A stretch of DNA of 64,000 bases, taken from VRUE01 sp963698085 (GTDB taxonomy: Bacteria; Actinomycetota; Thermoleophilia; Solirubrobacterales; 70-9). Shown in pieces: positions 1 to 8,192 of the stretch. The position numbers and the translations under genes were made by a program. Under the pieces are notes generated by a model, which made no database searches, was not told the DNA's origin, and saw nothing but the letters and a program-made list of their open reading frames with translations. Each line of letters starts with the position of its first letter. Position 1 is the first letter of the stretch. Location of the stretch: positions 1,302,001 to 1,366,000 of the forward strand of contig OY969122.1 in the NCBI GenBank assembly GCA_963698085.1, given 5' to 3'.

Positions 1-1096
1 CGCCTGGCGCTCCCCGGCGCAGGCGGTCCCAGAGCCCGAGTGCGATCGAGGCGGTGGTCGAGACGTAGTAGCGGGCGATCCGCAGCGGCGCCAGCGGCAC
101 CGCCCTGGCAAGCAGCGCAGCGGCGAGGAAAGCGGCCTGCCCGCCGAGGGTGACCGCGTAGACCCAGCCGTGGCCGAGCAGAACCACGTTGGTCGCCAGG
201 GCGACGACGTGGAGGAAGGGCGTCGCGTAGCGCAGCAGCCGGTGCGAGGCGATCTCGAAGGCGTAGAGCGGCGGGTAACCGCGCGGGGCGTACATGCCTT
301 CGCGCACGACGATGTCCCAGAGGCCGACCATCATCCGTCGCTTGCGGGCGAACTCGCCCTCCAGCGTCGGCACCATCTTCTCCTCGGCGGTTGCCCAGGG
401 AACGTAGAGCGAGCGTTTGCCGCGCTTGGCGAGCAGGAAGGGCAGTGAGAGATCATGGCTGCCGGCCGGCGGCAGCGGGATGTAGGCGTCGCGGCGCACG
501 GCGTAGATCGCCCCGTTGCCGGCGGTTACTCCCGCGAGGCCGGACTCCAGCTCGCGCACCGTCATCTCATACCTCCAGTAGGAGCCCTCGAGGTTGCCCC
601 CGCCCGGATCGAGGAAGCGAACCTGGCCGCAGGCATAGGCGACTGACGGGTCGACGAAGGGCTCGACCAGGTGGCGAAGGGCGTCGGGCGCCCAGATGCT
701 GTTGGCGTCGGAGAAGGCGAGAATCTCGCCGGAGGCGTGCTCGGCGGCGGCATTCTGGGCGGCGATCTTGCCGCCGCGCGGCAAGTCGAGGACGAGATCG
801 GCGCCGGCGGCCCGCGCCCGCTCGACCGTGGTGTCGCTGGAACCGTCGGAGGCAACGATCAGCTCGAGCCGCTCGCGCGGATAGTCGAGGGCGAGCGCGT
901 TGGCGACCTTGGCGGCGATCACCTCCTCCTCATCGTAGGCGGCGACGATCAGTGAGACGCGGGGCAGCTCCTCCCAGGTGCCGGGGTCGAGGGTCGGGTG
1001 GCGGCGCAGGGCGAGGAGAGCGCGCAGCGCCAGCGGGTAACCGAGGTGCGTGTAGACGATCAGCCCTGCACAGATCCAGAAGATGGCCGCGAGCAT
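1..1096 (-). CDS. Family 2 glycosyltransferase, membrane-anchored (partial, runs off window)
   Basis: This ORF has no stop inside the window, so it is incomplete at its C-terminus (365 codons visible). From an ATG at 1096 it has an N-terminal hydrophobic segment (LAAIFWICAGLIVYTHLGY), then a GT-A fold nucleotide-sugar transferase domain: the start RVSLIVAAYDEEEVI, the ASDGSSDTT segment, a DxN-type motif (FSDANSIW), and a C-terminal stretch with several predicted membrane segments. This layout fits processive or lipid-linked-acceptor GT2 enzymes of polysaccharide assembly. The GT4 gene lies upstream on the same strand, separated by a long palindrome. The exact sugar and acceptor cannot be read from the sequence. 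Confidence 0.85.
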   Translation of the reverse strand, partial: MLAAIFWICAGLIVYTHLGYPLALRALLALRRHPTLDPGTWEELPRVSLIVAAYDEEEVIAAKVANALALDYPRERLELIVASDGSSDTTVERARAAGADLVLDLPRGGKIAAQNAAAEHASGEILAFSDANSIWAPDALRHLVEPFVDPSVAYACGQVRFLDPGGGNLEGSYWRYEMTVRELESGLAGVTAGNGAIYAVRRDAYIPLPPAGSHDLSLPFLLAKRGKRSLYVPWATAEEKMVPTLEGEFARKRRMMVGLWDIVVREGMYAPRGYPPLYAFEIASHRLLRYATPFLHVVALATNVVLLGHGWVYAVTLGGQAAFLAAALLARAVPLAPLRIARYYVSTTASIALGLWDRLRRGAPG

Positions 1097-1113
1097 CTGC
1101 TGATTATCTGCTT

Positions 1114-1241
1114 CCAGGGAGGGGGTAGGGGTGTCCCTCCTGGGCGCTGGGTTTTTCGCCTTGGACTTCTTCTCGCTCGCTGAGATCGCGGTGCGAAAAA
1201 CAGGACGCCGCGGCCAGGAGGGACACCCCTACCCCCTCTGG
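1114..1241. repeat. Long palindrome A (family 1 core)
   Basis: Outer arms at about 1114-1143 and 1214-1241 are perfectly complementary over 24 bases, with a 2-base bulge further out. Inside is a second stem, GTTTTTCGCC (1151) pairing with GCGAAAAAC (1193). The right arm contains the TAG stop of the upstream GT4 gene (1229-1231). The reverse complement of the core (GCGTCCTGTTTTTCGC, CTCAGCGAG, GGCGAAAAACCCAGC) matches palindrome B at 7587-7704, while the outer arms differ. It could act as a bidirectional terminator or RNA-processing element. Confidence 0.8.
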
Positions 1242-2356
1242 TCGAGCAGCTCACCGTAGAGCGCCAGGGTCTGGCGCGCTGCCTCGTCCCAGGAGTAGGC
1301 GCCTGCCGCCGCATTTGAGGCGGCTTCTCCCAGCTCGGCACGAGCGCCCTCGTCCTCCACCAACTCTGTGAGTTCGGCGGCGAGGGCCGTCGGGTCCTCT
1401 GGCGGGACGAGCCTCGCGGCGCCCCCCTCGGCGACCTCGGGGAAGCCGCCGACGGCGCTCAGCACCAGCGGCTTGCCGAAGGCGAGGGCGGCGTAGAGGA
1501 CGCCGGAGTGCTCGGCGTCGCGGTAGGGCAGGGCGACGACGTCGGCGCGTCGCATCAGCGCCGGGATCTCGGCGTCCTCGACGAAGCGGGGGAAAAAGCG
1601 GACGCGGCCAGGCGCCTCGGCGGCGAGCTGGCGCAGCGGCCCGAGCTCCATCCGCGGGTTGCCGACGATCCAGAGCTCGGCGCCCCCGACGCGGCGGAAG
1701 GCTTCGAGCAGGGTGTCGATGCCCTTGTAGGGGCGCAGCAGACCGAAGAAGAGGATCACCGGCCCCTCGGCGCCCTCCAACTCCGGCGGCAGTGGCTTCT
1801 CCTCCGGCAGACGGGTCAGGTAGTCGAAAGCGCCGTGGTGGATGACACGGACCCGATCTGGCTCGAGGCCGAGCTGATCGCGCAACCGGCGCGCCCCGTG
1901 CTCGGAGTGGGCGACGACCGCGTCCATCGCCCCGAAGGCACGGCGTGCACCGGCGAGCTGGCGGCGGCTCGGTCGCGGCGGCAGCACGTAGTGGGCGGTC
2001 ATCACACGGGGGCTGTGCGAGGGCAGCAGCATCGCGTCGAGGCCGGGGAGCGTCAGCCACTGGAAGTGAATGACGTCGGCATCGGCCTCGCGGCGGAAGC
2101 GCAACATGTCCGGGACGTGCTCGGCGAGCTTGAAGGCGCGGCGGCCGCGCGCCCGCAACCCGCGGGTGGCGCTGCGGCGATAGAAGCACTCCCTCACTCG
2201 GTAGCCCTCCGCCCCGGGCACGGGCCCGTAGAGGAAACGGCTGGTCAGCAACTCGACCTCGGCGCCCGCGCGGACGAGCGCCGCGGCAAGAGCGCGGTCA
2301 TAGGGAGGCGTGAAGGCCGAGGGGTCGACCAGCTGGACGCGGATCGGGTCCTGCAT
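1229..2356 (-). CDS. Family 4 glycosyltransferase
   Basis: A 375-residue GT-B enzyme that would transfer an activated sugar during extracellular polysaccharide or glycolipid assembly at the inner membrane face. The C-terminal nucleotide-sugar domain is clear: VILFFGLLRPYKGIDTLLEAF, then ELWIVGNPRMELGPL, DVVALPYRDAEHSGVLYAALAFGKP and VLSAVGGFPEVAEGG, which carry the family's conserved E-x7-E-like region. The N-terminal acceptor domain starts IRVQLVDPSAFTPPYDRAL. The ATG start at 2356 lies only 11 bp from the divergent GT2 gene. The TAG stop lies inside the arm of palindrome A. The sugar donor is not predictable. Confidence 0.88.
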   Translation of the reverse strand: MQDPIRVQLVDPSAFTPPYDRALAAALVRAGAEVELLTSRFLYGPVPGAEGYRVRECFYRRSATRGLRARGRRAFKLAEHVPDMLRFRREADADVIHFQWLTLPGLDAMLLPSHSPRVMTAHYVLPPRPSRRQLAGARRAFGAMDAVVAHSEHGARRLRDQLGLEPDRVRVIHHGAFDYLTRLPEEKPLPPELEGAEGPVILFFGLLRPYKGIDTLLEAFRRVGGAELWIVGNPRMELGPLRQLAAEAPGRVRFFPRFVEDAEIPALMRRADVVALPYRDAEHSGVLYAALAFGKPLVLSAVGGFPEVAEGGAARLVPPEDPTALAAELTELVEDEGARAELGEAASNAAAGAYSWDEAARQTLALYGELLDQRG

Positions 2357-2367
2357 AGCGGGCGATT

Positions 2368-3363
2368 ATGGTGGCGAGCGTGAGGCCCGCGCTCTCCTAC
2401 TGCATCGTGAACACGAACGGCCGCGAGCACCTGCTCGCCTGCCTGACGGCGATCGAGCGCACCCACCCCGAGGCGATTGAGGGTGAGATCCTCCTCCTCG
2501 ACAACGCCTCGACCGACGGCTCGGCGGAAGCCGCGCTGGCCTGGGATCGCGATCGCCGGTCGAGGCAGGCGGGTGAGATGCGCCTGATCGCGCTCGAGCA
2601 GCGCGCCGGCAAGGCGGCGAACGACTCGGCCCTGCTGCGCGAGGCGCAGGGTCGCTACTGCCTGCTGCTCAACGAGGACTCCGAGCTGCAGCCGGGCGCC
2701 GTCGAGGCGCTGCTTGCGACCCTTGACGCAGACTCAGAGGCGGGCGCAGCGGGAGCGCAGTTGCTCGACTCCGAAGGCAACCAGGTTCCCTGCGCCTGGC
2801 GCTTCCCTAGCGTCGGCACCGCACTCGCCGGTGCCGTCTTCCTGCACCGCCTGCTTACCGTGCAAAGCAAGGGCAACGAAACGCGCCGGGTCGACTGGGC
2901 ACAATCAAGTGCCTTATTAGTGCGACGCGAGGCCGCCGCGGCGATCGACTACCTCGATCCCGACTTCTTCGTCTACTACGACGAGTGCGATTTCTGCAAG
3001 CGGCTCGGCAATGCCGGTTGGGGGACGCTCTTCGTGCCCACGGCGGAGGCGATCCACCACGACCAGCTCTCCACCGACCTCGCCGCCGGCCTCCCCCGCA
3101 TCGTCGAATTCCACCGCAACCGCGACCTCTACATGCGCAAGCACCACGGGGCGGTGGCCGCGTTGGCGGTACGGGTCCTCACCGCCTGGTCCTACGCCGT
3201 GCACGCTCTCGCCGCGGCCGTCCTACCTGGCCAACCGGTGCGGGTCTATTGGACTCACGCCAAGCAGGCAATGCTCCCCGATCGAGGACGAGGGACTCGA
3301 GAGAAGGCAGTTTCCTCACTAAGTGCGGTGGCAGGCGAAAGTTCCGACATAGACGCTGAGTAG
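2368..3363 (+). CDS. Family 2 glycosyltransferase (rhamnosyltransferase-like)
   Basis: A 331-residue soluble GT-A enzyme. Recognisable parts are the N-terminal LSYCIVNTNGREHLLACL, the ILLLDNASTDGSAEAAL segment, the LLLNEDSELQPGAVEALL metal-site region and FFVYYDECDFCKRL, the pattern of rhamnosyl- and related glycosyltransferases of O-antigen clusters. The ATG at 2368 is divergent from the GT4 gene with an 11 bp gap, so the two promoters must overlap coding sequence or the transcripts are leaderless; a GTG a few codons in is an alternative start. It is full length for the family, and the accessory TIR-like gene follows 49 bp downstream. Confidence 0.87.
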   Translation: MVASVRPALSYCIVNTNGREHLLACLTAIERTHPEAIEGEILLLDNASTDGSAEAALAWDRDRRSRQAGEMRLIALEQRAGKAANDSALLREAQGRYCLLLNEDSELQPGAVEALLATLDADSEAGAAGAQLLDSEGNQVPCAWRFPSVGTALAGAVFLHRLLTVQSKGNETRRVDWAQSSALLVRREAAAAIDYLDPDFFVYYDECDFCKRLGNAGWGTLFVPTAEAIHHDQLSTDLAAGLPRIVEFHRNRDLYMRKHHGAVAALAVRVLTAWSYAVHALAAAVLPGQPVRVYWTHAKQAMLPDRGRGTREKAVSSLSAVAGESSDIDAE

Positions 3364-3412
3364 TTTTCGAACAGGTTGCGGCTGTTCATCAACGCTACTT
3401 GGGAGGTTCGTC

Positions 3413-4951
3413 TTGTCGAAGCCGAAGCCGTTGCTGTTCATCGGCTCATCAACGAAGAGCAAGCCGTTTGCCAACGCACTGCAGGAGGGGCTGGCTGACG
3501 AGGTCTCGCCAATTCCCTGGCCACAGCTTGGGCTACCACTCTCCGAGCAGGTGCTCGAGAGCTTAGAAAAGAAAATCGAGCGGGCGGACTTCGCCGCTTT
3601 CATACTTGCTCCCGACGATCAGATCGACACCGGTAAGGAGATAACCGGCGCCACGCGTGACAATGTGCTGATCGAGTTCGGCCTCGCCAGGGGCCTACTG
3701 GGGAAGGAGCGGGTCTTCATGGTCATGCCGCCCCCCTCAGAGATGAGCTTCCACCTTCCGACGGACCTCCTCGGGCTTACCGGCGCCACGTATGACCCCA
3801 GTGCGGCAATTGCGAACAGGGAGGACCTTGACGAGCTCCAGACGGTCCTGCTCGACGCAACGATAGCTGTGCGCCGCGAGGCACGACGACAAGGGCCGAA
3901 GCCAAAGCCGAAGGATTCCAAACCGGTAGAACGTCGCGTCGACAAGGTCCTCGACCGCGGCAGCACCGACGCGCTCAACGAACTGGCGGATGCGGCGATC
4001 TACGTCTCGGACAAGCGCCACGAGTATCCGGAAAGCCTGCGGCAGTTCGTGGTCGACCGGAAGGTCGTCCCGTCGAAGTACCTCTACTGGACTCCCCAAG
4101 CGAGCGAGCACTGGCTCGAACTGTGCAACCAAGAAAAATATCAGTACTACAACAACAGCCTTACCGCACTTCGCGGCAAGGCGCAAACGCTCGCCGGTCA
4201 GATCGTCGAGGCCGCGGGGACCGCACAGATCGACTTCGTCAGCGTCGGCAGCGGCGACGGCGTCAAGGACAACGTCCTCCTTCGCCAGCTCCAAAAGGAG
4301 CTTCACGCCGAGGAGTTCATCTACTACTACCCGGTCGACATCAGCGACACCCTGATCGTAGAGGCGATCCGCAACGCGTTGCGCGGTGGCCTGCCCCGTA
4401 ACAAGTTCAAAGTGAAGGCGCTGATCGCGGACTTCCTCAAACTCGAGAAGCTGAAATCCTTCTACGAGGAGCGCCCGGCACCGAACCTCTTTTCGGTACT
4501 GGGGAACACGGTTGGAAATGCCGACGAGGACAAGCTAATCGACTCGGTGTCGGAAGCGATGATGCCGGGGGACTTGGTGTTGCTCGAGGTGAACGTCGGC
4601 AAAGCCTCGATCGAGGACCCGGTGTGGCGCGATCCGGTGACCCTGGAGCACGACTTCACGCCGCTCGCGGTGCTCAACGTGCCGTTCAAACCCGACGAAA
4701 TGGAATATTCCGAACACCAAGGCGAAGGCATTGTCAAAGGGACGAGCAGCATCGTCGCCTCATACAAGGAGGCGACGATCGGCGACAATCCCGTGAGGGA
4801 CATCAAGCTCTCGGTCGTTCGCTACTACGACCAGGAACGCTTCCTGACCACGATCCGACAGCGCATGAACGTCGAGGTCGTCTGGCATGAAGCTGTCGGT
4901 GAGGTCTTCTTGGTGCTGGCGAAGCGGGAGGAAGTCGAGGGCAAGAGCTGA
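3413..4951 (+). CDS. TIR-like nucleotide-binding domain fused to EgtD-like methyltransferase
   Basis: A 512-residue two-domain protein from a TTG start at 3413 with a good ribosome site (GGGAGG, 6 nt spacing). Residues 1 to about 135 resemble the predicted nucleotide-binding TIR-like family (PF10137, CAP12-like): KPLLFIGSSTKSKPFANAL, DFAAFILAPDD and RDNVLIEFGLARGLLGKERV. A basic Pro/Lys linker follows (about 150-175). Residues about 190-512 resemble the SAM-dependent histidine N-alpha-methyltransferase fold of EgtD (PF10017): SVGSGDGVKDNVLL, YYPVDISDTL, FSVLGNTVGNADEDKL and PGDLVLLEVNVGK. Base composition looks less GC-rich than its neighbours, and it sits alone inside a polysaccharide locus, which suggests transfer. 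CAP12-type TIR-like domains are NAD-cleaving effectors in some anti-phage systems. A role in defence is inference; another small-molecule or peptide methylation role is possible. Confidence 0.75.
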   Translation: MSKPKPLLFIGSSTKSKPFANALQEGLADEVSPIPWPQLGLPLSEQVLESLEKKIERADFAAFILAPDDQIDTGKEITGATRDNVLIEFGLARGLLGKERVFMVMPPPSEMSFHLPTDLLGLTGATYDPSAAIANREDLDELQTVLLDATIAVRREARRQGPKPKPKDSKPVERRVDKVLDRGSTDALNELADAAIYVSDKRHEYPESLRQFVVDRKVVPSKYLYWTPQASEHWLELCNQEKYQYYNNSLTALRGKAQTLAGQIVEAAGTAQIDFVSVGSGDGVKDNVLLRQLQKELHAEEFIYYYPVDISDTLIVEAIRNALRGGLPRNKFKVKALIADFLKLEKLKSFYEERPAPNLFSVLGNTVGNADEDKLIDSVSEAMMPGDLVLLEVNVGKASIEDPVWRDPVTLEHDFTPLAVLNVPFKPDEMEYSEHQGEGIVKGTSSIVASYKEATIGDNPVRDIKLSVVRYYDQERFLTTIRQRMNVEVVWHEAVGEVFLVLAKREEVEGKS

Positions 4952-4978
4952 GTTTCCGGGGCCGGCCGGCGTTGCCGC

Positions 4979-6520
4979 CTACATGCGCGCATCCTCGTCC
5001 ATTTGCTCCGCCTCGAAGGCCTCGGGGAGCTGACCGTCCACGGCTGCGGGACGTTCGCGTGCAGTGCGGTAGCGCTCGCGCAGCTCGCCCGGGTGGCGAA
5101 ACCGGGCAAGCCAGCCGCGCTCCTCGGCAGTGAAGAAGCCGCTCGCCAGGAGCACGACGGGGTAGAGCAACCAGAGGAGGACCCTGGCAATCAAGGCGGC
5201 GATGCCGGCGGTCGGCAAGAGCAGCTCGCCCAGCCCGACCAGGGCCGCGGTCACGACCACTATCCGCGCCAGGCGTCCCCATTCGTAGGGGACAGGGAAG
5301 AGGCGCTGGGTGAACCCGTACATCAACGCCACGACCACCAGGTAGGAGACGACCAGGGCGATGCCGGCGCCGACGATCCCCAGTGGCGGCACGAGGATCA
5401 GGTTGAGGGCGACGTTGACGACCAGCGCCGCCCCCGTCGCCGGGAAGTTGAACTCGGTGCGGCCAGTACGGCCGAGGATCACCAGCAGCACCATGTAGAG
5501 GGCGTAGAGCGTGACCGCGGTGGAGATCAGGCCGACCGCTTCGTAGGACTCGAAGAACTCCGGCGCGGCGAGGGCGCGGGCGATCCAGCGCGATAGCAGC
5601 CACATGCCGGCGACGACGAAGGCGCAGGCGGCGAGGAAATAGGTGACGACCGCGGCGTAGGCGCGCCGCGCCTCGTCGTCGTCGCGGATCGAGTAGGCAA
5701 GCGGCGGCCAGGCGAGCTGGAAGCCGCGGGCCAGCACGTTGACGGCCTGGGAGAACTTGATCGCCAGCGAGTAGAGCCCGGCCTCGGCCAGGCCGACCGT
5801 GCGGACGATGATGATTCGATCGACGAAGTTGAGTGCGTAGAGCGAGAGCTCGGCCGGCATCGTCGGCAGGCCGAAGCGCAACATCCGCCGTAGCAGCGGT
5901 CGCTCGATCCAGAGCGAGAGGCGACGGCGGTGGACGACGATCAGCCCGAGCACGAAGGCCGCGCCGCTGAGGTAGCTGCCGAGCAAGAGGCCGCGGGCGC
6001 CCTCGTCCTCGCCGACGACGAGCACGACGGTGAGGGCGATCGCGACCAGGACGTTGGCGATCGTCACGGCGAAGAAGGCGCGGGCGCGCTCCTCGAGCCG
6101 GAACAGGGTCAGCAGGTACTCGTGCAGGGTCAGCACCCAGAGGCCGCCGATCGCGATCCGGGTAAGGTCGGGCGCGGAGCGATCGAGCAGCGCCTCGGAA
6201 ATCGGCTCGGCGAATGGCAGCGCGATCAGGGCCGCGGCGGTACCAAACCAGAAGAGAGCGGCGAAAGAGGTCGCGACAACTCGCTGCGGGTCCTCGCCGC
6301 CCTTGTAGTAGAAGCGCAGCACCGCCTCGATCACGCCGAAGCGGATGACGATGCTGGCGGCGACGACCGCGGCAAAGAGGACCTCGGCGGCGCCGTAGTC
6401 GGCGGGCGTGAGGTAACGCGTGTAGAGCGGCAGCAGCGCGACCGCGATCAGCTTCGAGAGCACGCTCGCCGCGGTGTAGGCGGCGCCGGTCGTCGCGAGG
6501 CGGCGGAGGTAGCCCGACAC
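4979..6520 (-). CDS. Polysaccharide flippase (Wzx/MATE-like)
   Basis: A 513-residue integral membrane protein with about 12-14 hydrophobic segments, starting MSGYLRRLATTGAAYTAASVLSKLIAVALLPLYTRYLTPADYG. The LPLYTRYLTPADYG segment is typical of the MOP-superfamily polysaccharide transporters that flip undecaprenyl-linked repeat units across the membrane. The C-terminal tail is acidic and soluble (DGQLPEAFEAEQMDEDARM). The ATG start lies 9 bp after the stop of the O-antigen-ligase-like gene, so the two are probably cotranscribed. It converges with the TIR-like gene, with 27 bp between them. Confidence 0.9.
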   Translation of the reverse strand: MSGYLRRLATTGAAYTAASVLSKLIAVALLPLYTRYLTPADYGAAEVLFAAVVAASIVIRFGVIEAVLRFYYKGGEDPQRVVATSFAALFWFGTAAALIALPFAEPISEALLDRSAPDLTRIAIGGLWVLTLHEYLLTLFRLEERARAFFAVTIANVLVAIALTVVLVVGEDEGARGLLLGSYLSGAAFVLGLIVVHRRRLSLWIERPLLRRMLRFGLPTMPAELSLYALNFVDRIIIVRTVGLAEAGLYSLAIKFSQAVNVLARGFQLAWPPLAYSIRDDDEARRAYAAVVTYFLAACAFVVAGMWLLSRWIARALAAPEFFESYEAVGLISTAVTLYALYMVLLVILGRTGRTEFNFPATGAALVVNVALNLILVPPLGIVGAGIALVVSYLVVVALMYGFTQRLFPVPYEWGRLARIVVVTAALVGLGELLLPTAGIAALIARVLLWLLYPVVLLASGFFTAEERGWLARFRHPGELRERYRTARERPAAVDGQLPEAFEAEQMDEDARM

Positions 6521-6529
6521 GGCGCGACT

Positions 6530-8131
6530 CTACGCCGCGGCGCGGACCGGGAGCGCCGCGAGCGAGGCGCCGACCGCCAGCAAGACCCAGGTGATCGGGT
6601 CCTCGTAGAAGCCGGCGTAGGCCATGGTGTGGACCAGCAGAGCTACGAAGGCTGCGAGGACCGCTATGCGCGCGACTCGTTGAGCTGGGGGGGGAATGGG
6701 GGTGTCCCCATTCCCCCTGCCAGGAAACAGGCCGGTTGCCATAGTCCAGAGCGCTGCGACGAGGAGAGCTGCGTAGGCCGCTAGGCCTATAAGTCCTTGC
6801 TCCGCTGCCACCGTTATGGGCTCGGTGTGGGAGACGGCTACTGGGGCTTTCTTGGTTGCTGCGTGTTCGCGGTAGGCGCGGGGGAAGCTGCCGGCGCCGT
6901 AGCCCCAGAGGGGTCTCTGGCCGAAGAGCTTGACCCCGCCTGAGACGAGGTTGCTGCGACCGCCGGTCTCGACGTTGAGGCGGTCGGGACTGAGCTTCGA
7001 GATGCCACCGGCGAAGAGGACGATGACGACAGCGAGGACAGCTCCCGCTCCGACAGCGGCAAGCGTCCAGCGCCAGCTCCACCTCAAGGCGGCGAGGACA
7101 GCCATGCCGGCCAGAAGCGCAGCAAAGCTCGACTGCGAGAACGTCGGCACCAGCCCGAGCCAGAGCACCGCAACTAGCCCACTCAGTAACGCCAGCGTTC
7201 GCCGCTCCTTCGCCCACAGCAGAGCCGACATGGCGAGGACGATCACCAAGGCCAGATACCGCCCATAGATATTGGGGTCCCAGAAGATCGAGTTGACCCT
7301 GAAGTACGTGTGGAATTCATTAGACCTGATCACCTGGTCATTCCAGAAGAGACTCCGGCTCAAGTACTCGATCGAGCCCACGATCACGAACGCCACCGCC
7401 TCGACGGCAACGACCACCAGCACGTACTGGAGAAGCTTCCGATCCCAGGTGACGTCGCGCAGCAGCGCGTAGACCAACGAGAACGGCACGAAGAAGAAGC
7501 AAACGTTCTGTAGAGATTTAGAGAAATCAGGCGAGTACAGCGTCTGAATCGCGTAGAGCAGGACGACCCCGGCGAGAACGATTGGCAGGAGGGAGGGGGG
7601 TTCCAAGCGGGTGCGGCGTCCTGTTTTTCGCCCTGAAAGCTCAGCGAGAGCCGCCAGCCGCCCGGCGAAAAACCCAGCACGCGGTTGGGACCCCCCTCCC
7701 TCCTCTCTACCGGCATGCAGACCGACCCCCCCACCCTCCTGCCACTCGCCCAGCGCCCGAGAGAGCACACCCCCAGCGATGACTAGATACAGCGGCACCA
7801 AGAGGTTCGCGGTGTCACCACCGGACTCCAGGGGAACGCGGAAGGGAAGCGCCGCGATGATCGCCAACGGCAACAAGATTGGCCAGCGATGGAAGACTGC
7901 GGCAAGAGCCATGGATGCGGCTAGAGCAGCCAACCCGAGGCCTGCTAGCTGGATTGCGTTGTCGCGCAAGTCGACGATCTGCGGCGAGTGCCACTGGTCG
8001 CCGAGGATCAGGAGCGGGAAGAGCGCGAGCGCCAGCAGCATCGACCCCGCGCGGGCACGGCCGGGCGGCAGAAGCATCGCGGCTGCCGCGGCTACGGCTG
8101 CCGCGAGAACGCCGAGCGCCGAAAGGATCAC
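6530..8131 (-). CDS. O-antigen ligase / polymerase-like membrane protein with palindrome-encoded inserts
   Basis: A 533-residue polytopic membrane protein of the WaaL/Wzy type. The Wzy_C-like signature is the large periplasmic loop followed by GGRSNLVSGGVKLFGQRPL, then WGYGAGSFPRAY. Such proteins polymerise or ligate lipid-linked glycans outside the membrane. About 40 residues (roughly 143-181, EWQEGGGVGLHAGREEGGG onward) are hydrophilic, Gly/Arg-rich and encoded by palindrome B. A second short palindrome encodes about residues 471-480. Both are in frame, so the protein may remain functional with loop insertions. Flippase downstream, FlgD-like gene upstream. Confidence 0.8.
   Translation of the reverse strand: MILSALGVLAAAVAAAAAMLLPPGRARAGSMLLALALFPLLILGDQWHSPQIVDLRDNAIQLAGLGLAALAASMALAAVFHRWPILLPLAIIAALPFRVPLESGGDTANLLVPLYLVIAGGVLSRALGEWQEGGGVGLHAGREEGGGSQPRAGFFAGRLAALAELSGRKTGRRTRLEPPSLLPIVLAGVVLLYAIQTLYSPDFSKSLQNVCFFFVPFSLVYALLRDVTWDRKLLQYVLVVVAVEAVAFVIVGSIEYLSRSLFWNDQVIRSNEFHTYFRVNSIFWDPNIYGRYLALVIVLAMSALLWAKERRTLALLSGLVAVLWLGLVPTFSQSSFAALLAGMAVLAALRWSWRWTLAAVGAGAVLAVVIVLFAGGISKLSPDRLNVETGGRSNLVSGGVKLFGQRPLWGYGAGSFPRAYREHAATKKAPVAVSHTEPITVAAEQGLIGLAAYAALLVAALWTMATGLFPGRGNGDTPIPPPAQRVARIAVLAAFVALLVHTMAYAGFYEDPITWVLLAVGASLAALPVRAAA
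6690..6717. repeat. Short in-frame palindrome inside the ligase gene
   Basis: Perfect 12 bp arms GGGGGAATGGGG (6690-6701) and CCCCATTCCCCC (6706-6717) are separated by 4 bases. They encode part of LFPGRGNGDTPIPPPAQR in the O-antigen-ligase-like protein. The outer composition resembles the arms of the longer palindromes in this window, so it may be a decayed or minimal copy. Confidence 0.6.
7587..7704. repeat. Long palindrome B inside the ligase gene (family 1 core)
   Basis: Outer arms at 7587-7606 and 7685-7704 match at 19 of 20 bases, with the single mismatch able to form G-U in RNA. An inner stem is GTTTTTCGCC (7623-7632) with GGCGAAAAAC (7664-7673). The core matches the reverse complement of palindrome A: GCGTCCTGTTTTTCGC, CTCAGCGAG and GGCGAAAAACCCAGC. 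The element keeps the reading frame of the host gene, so it behaves like a protein-coding palindromic insertion. Confidence 0.8.
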
Positions 8132-8147
8132 CGACGCTCCCCCTGAC

Positions 8148-8186
8148 GTGGCGCCTTAGTCGTACATAGACCGACTAAGGCGCCAC
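8148..8186. terminator. Perfect 15 bp stem between the FlgD-like and ligase genes
   Basis: GTGGCGCCTTAGTCG (8148-8162) pairs fully with CGACTAAGGCGCCAC (8172-8186) around a 9-base loop. There is no clear U tract on either strand. It lies in the 61 bp gap between two minus-strand genes, so it is a likely terminator, attenuator or mRNA-processing hairpin that uncouples the two halves of the operon. Confidence 0.6.
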
Positions 8187-8192
8187 ACGCTC

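Noticed and set aside
1114..1241. Palindromes considered as plain intrinsic terminators only
   Set aside because: Stems of 20-29 bp, shared cores, lack of U tracts, in-gene copies and a divergent-promoter copy do not fit; termination may be one effect but not the full explanation.
4803..7217. 804-codon minus-strand open frame
   Set aside because: It lies in another frame across the flippase and ligase genes; the translation is Arg/Pro/Ala-rich with no domain, while the competing frames have clear families.
7587..7704. Palindromes considered as integron attC sites or CRISPR-like repeats
   Set aside because: No integrase or Cas gene, no regular spacing, no attC core motifs, and arms differ between copies.
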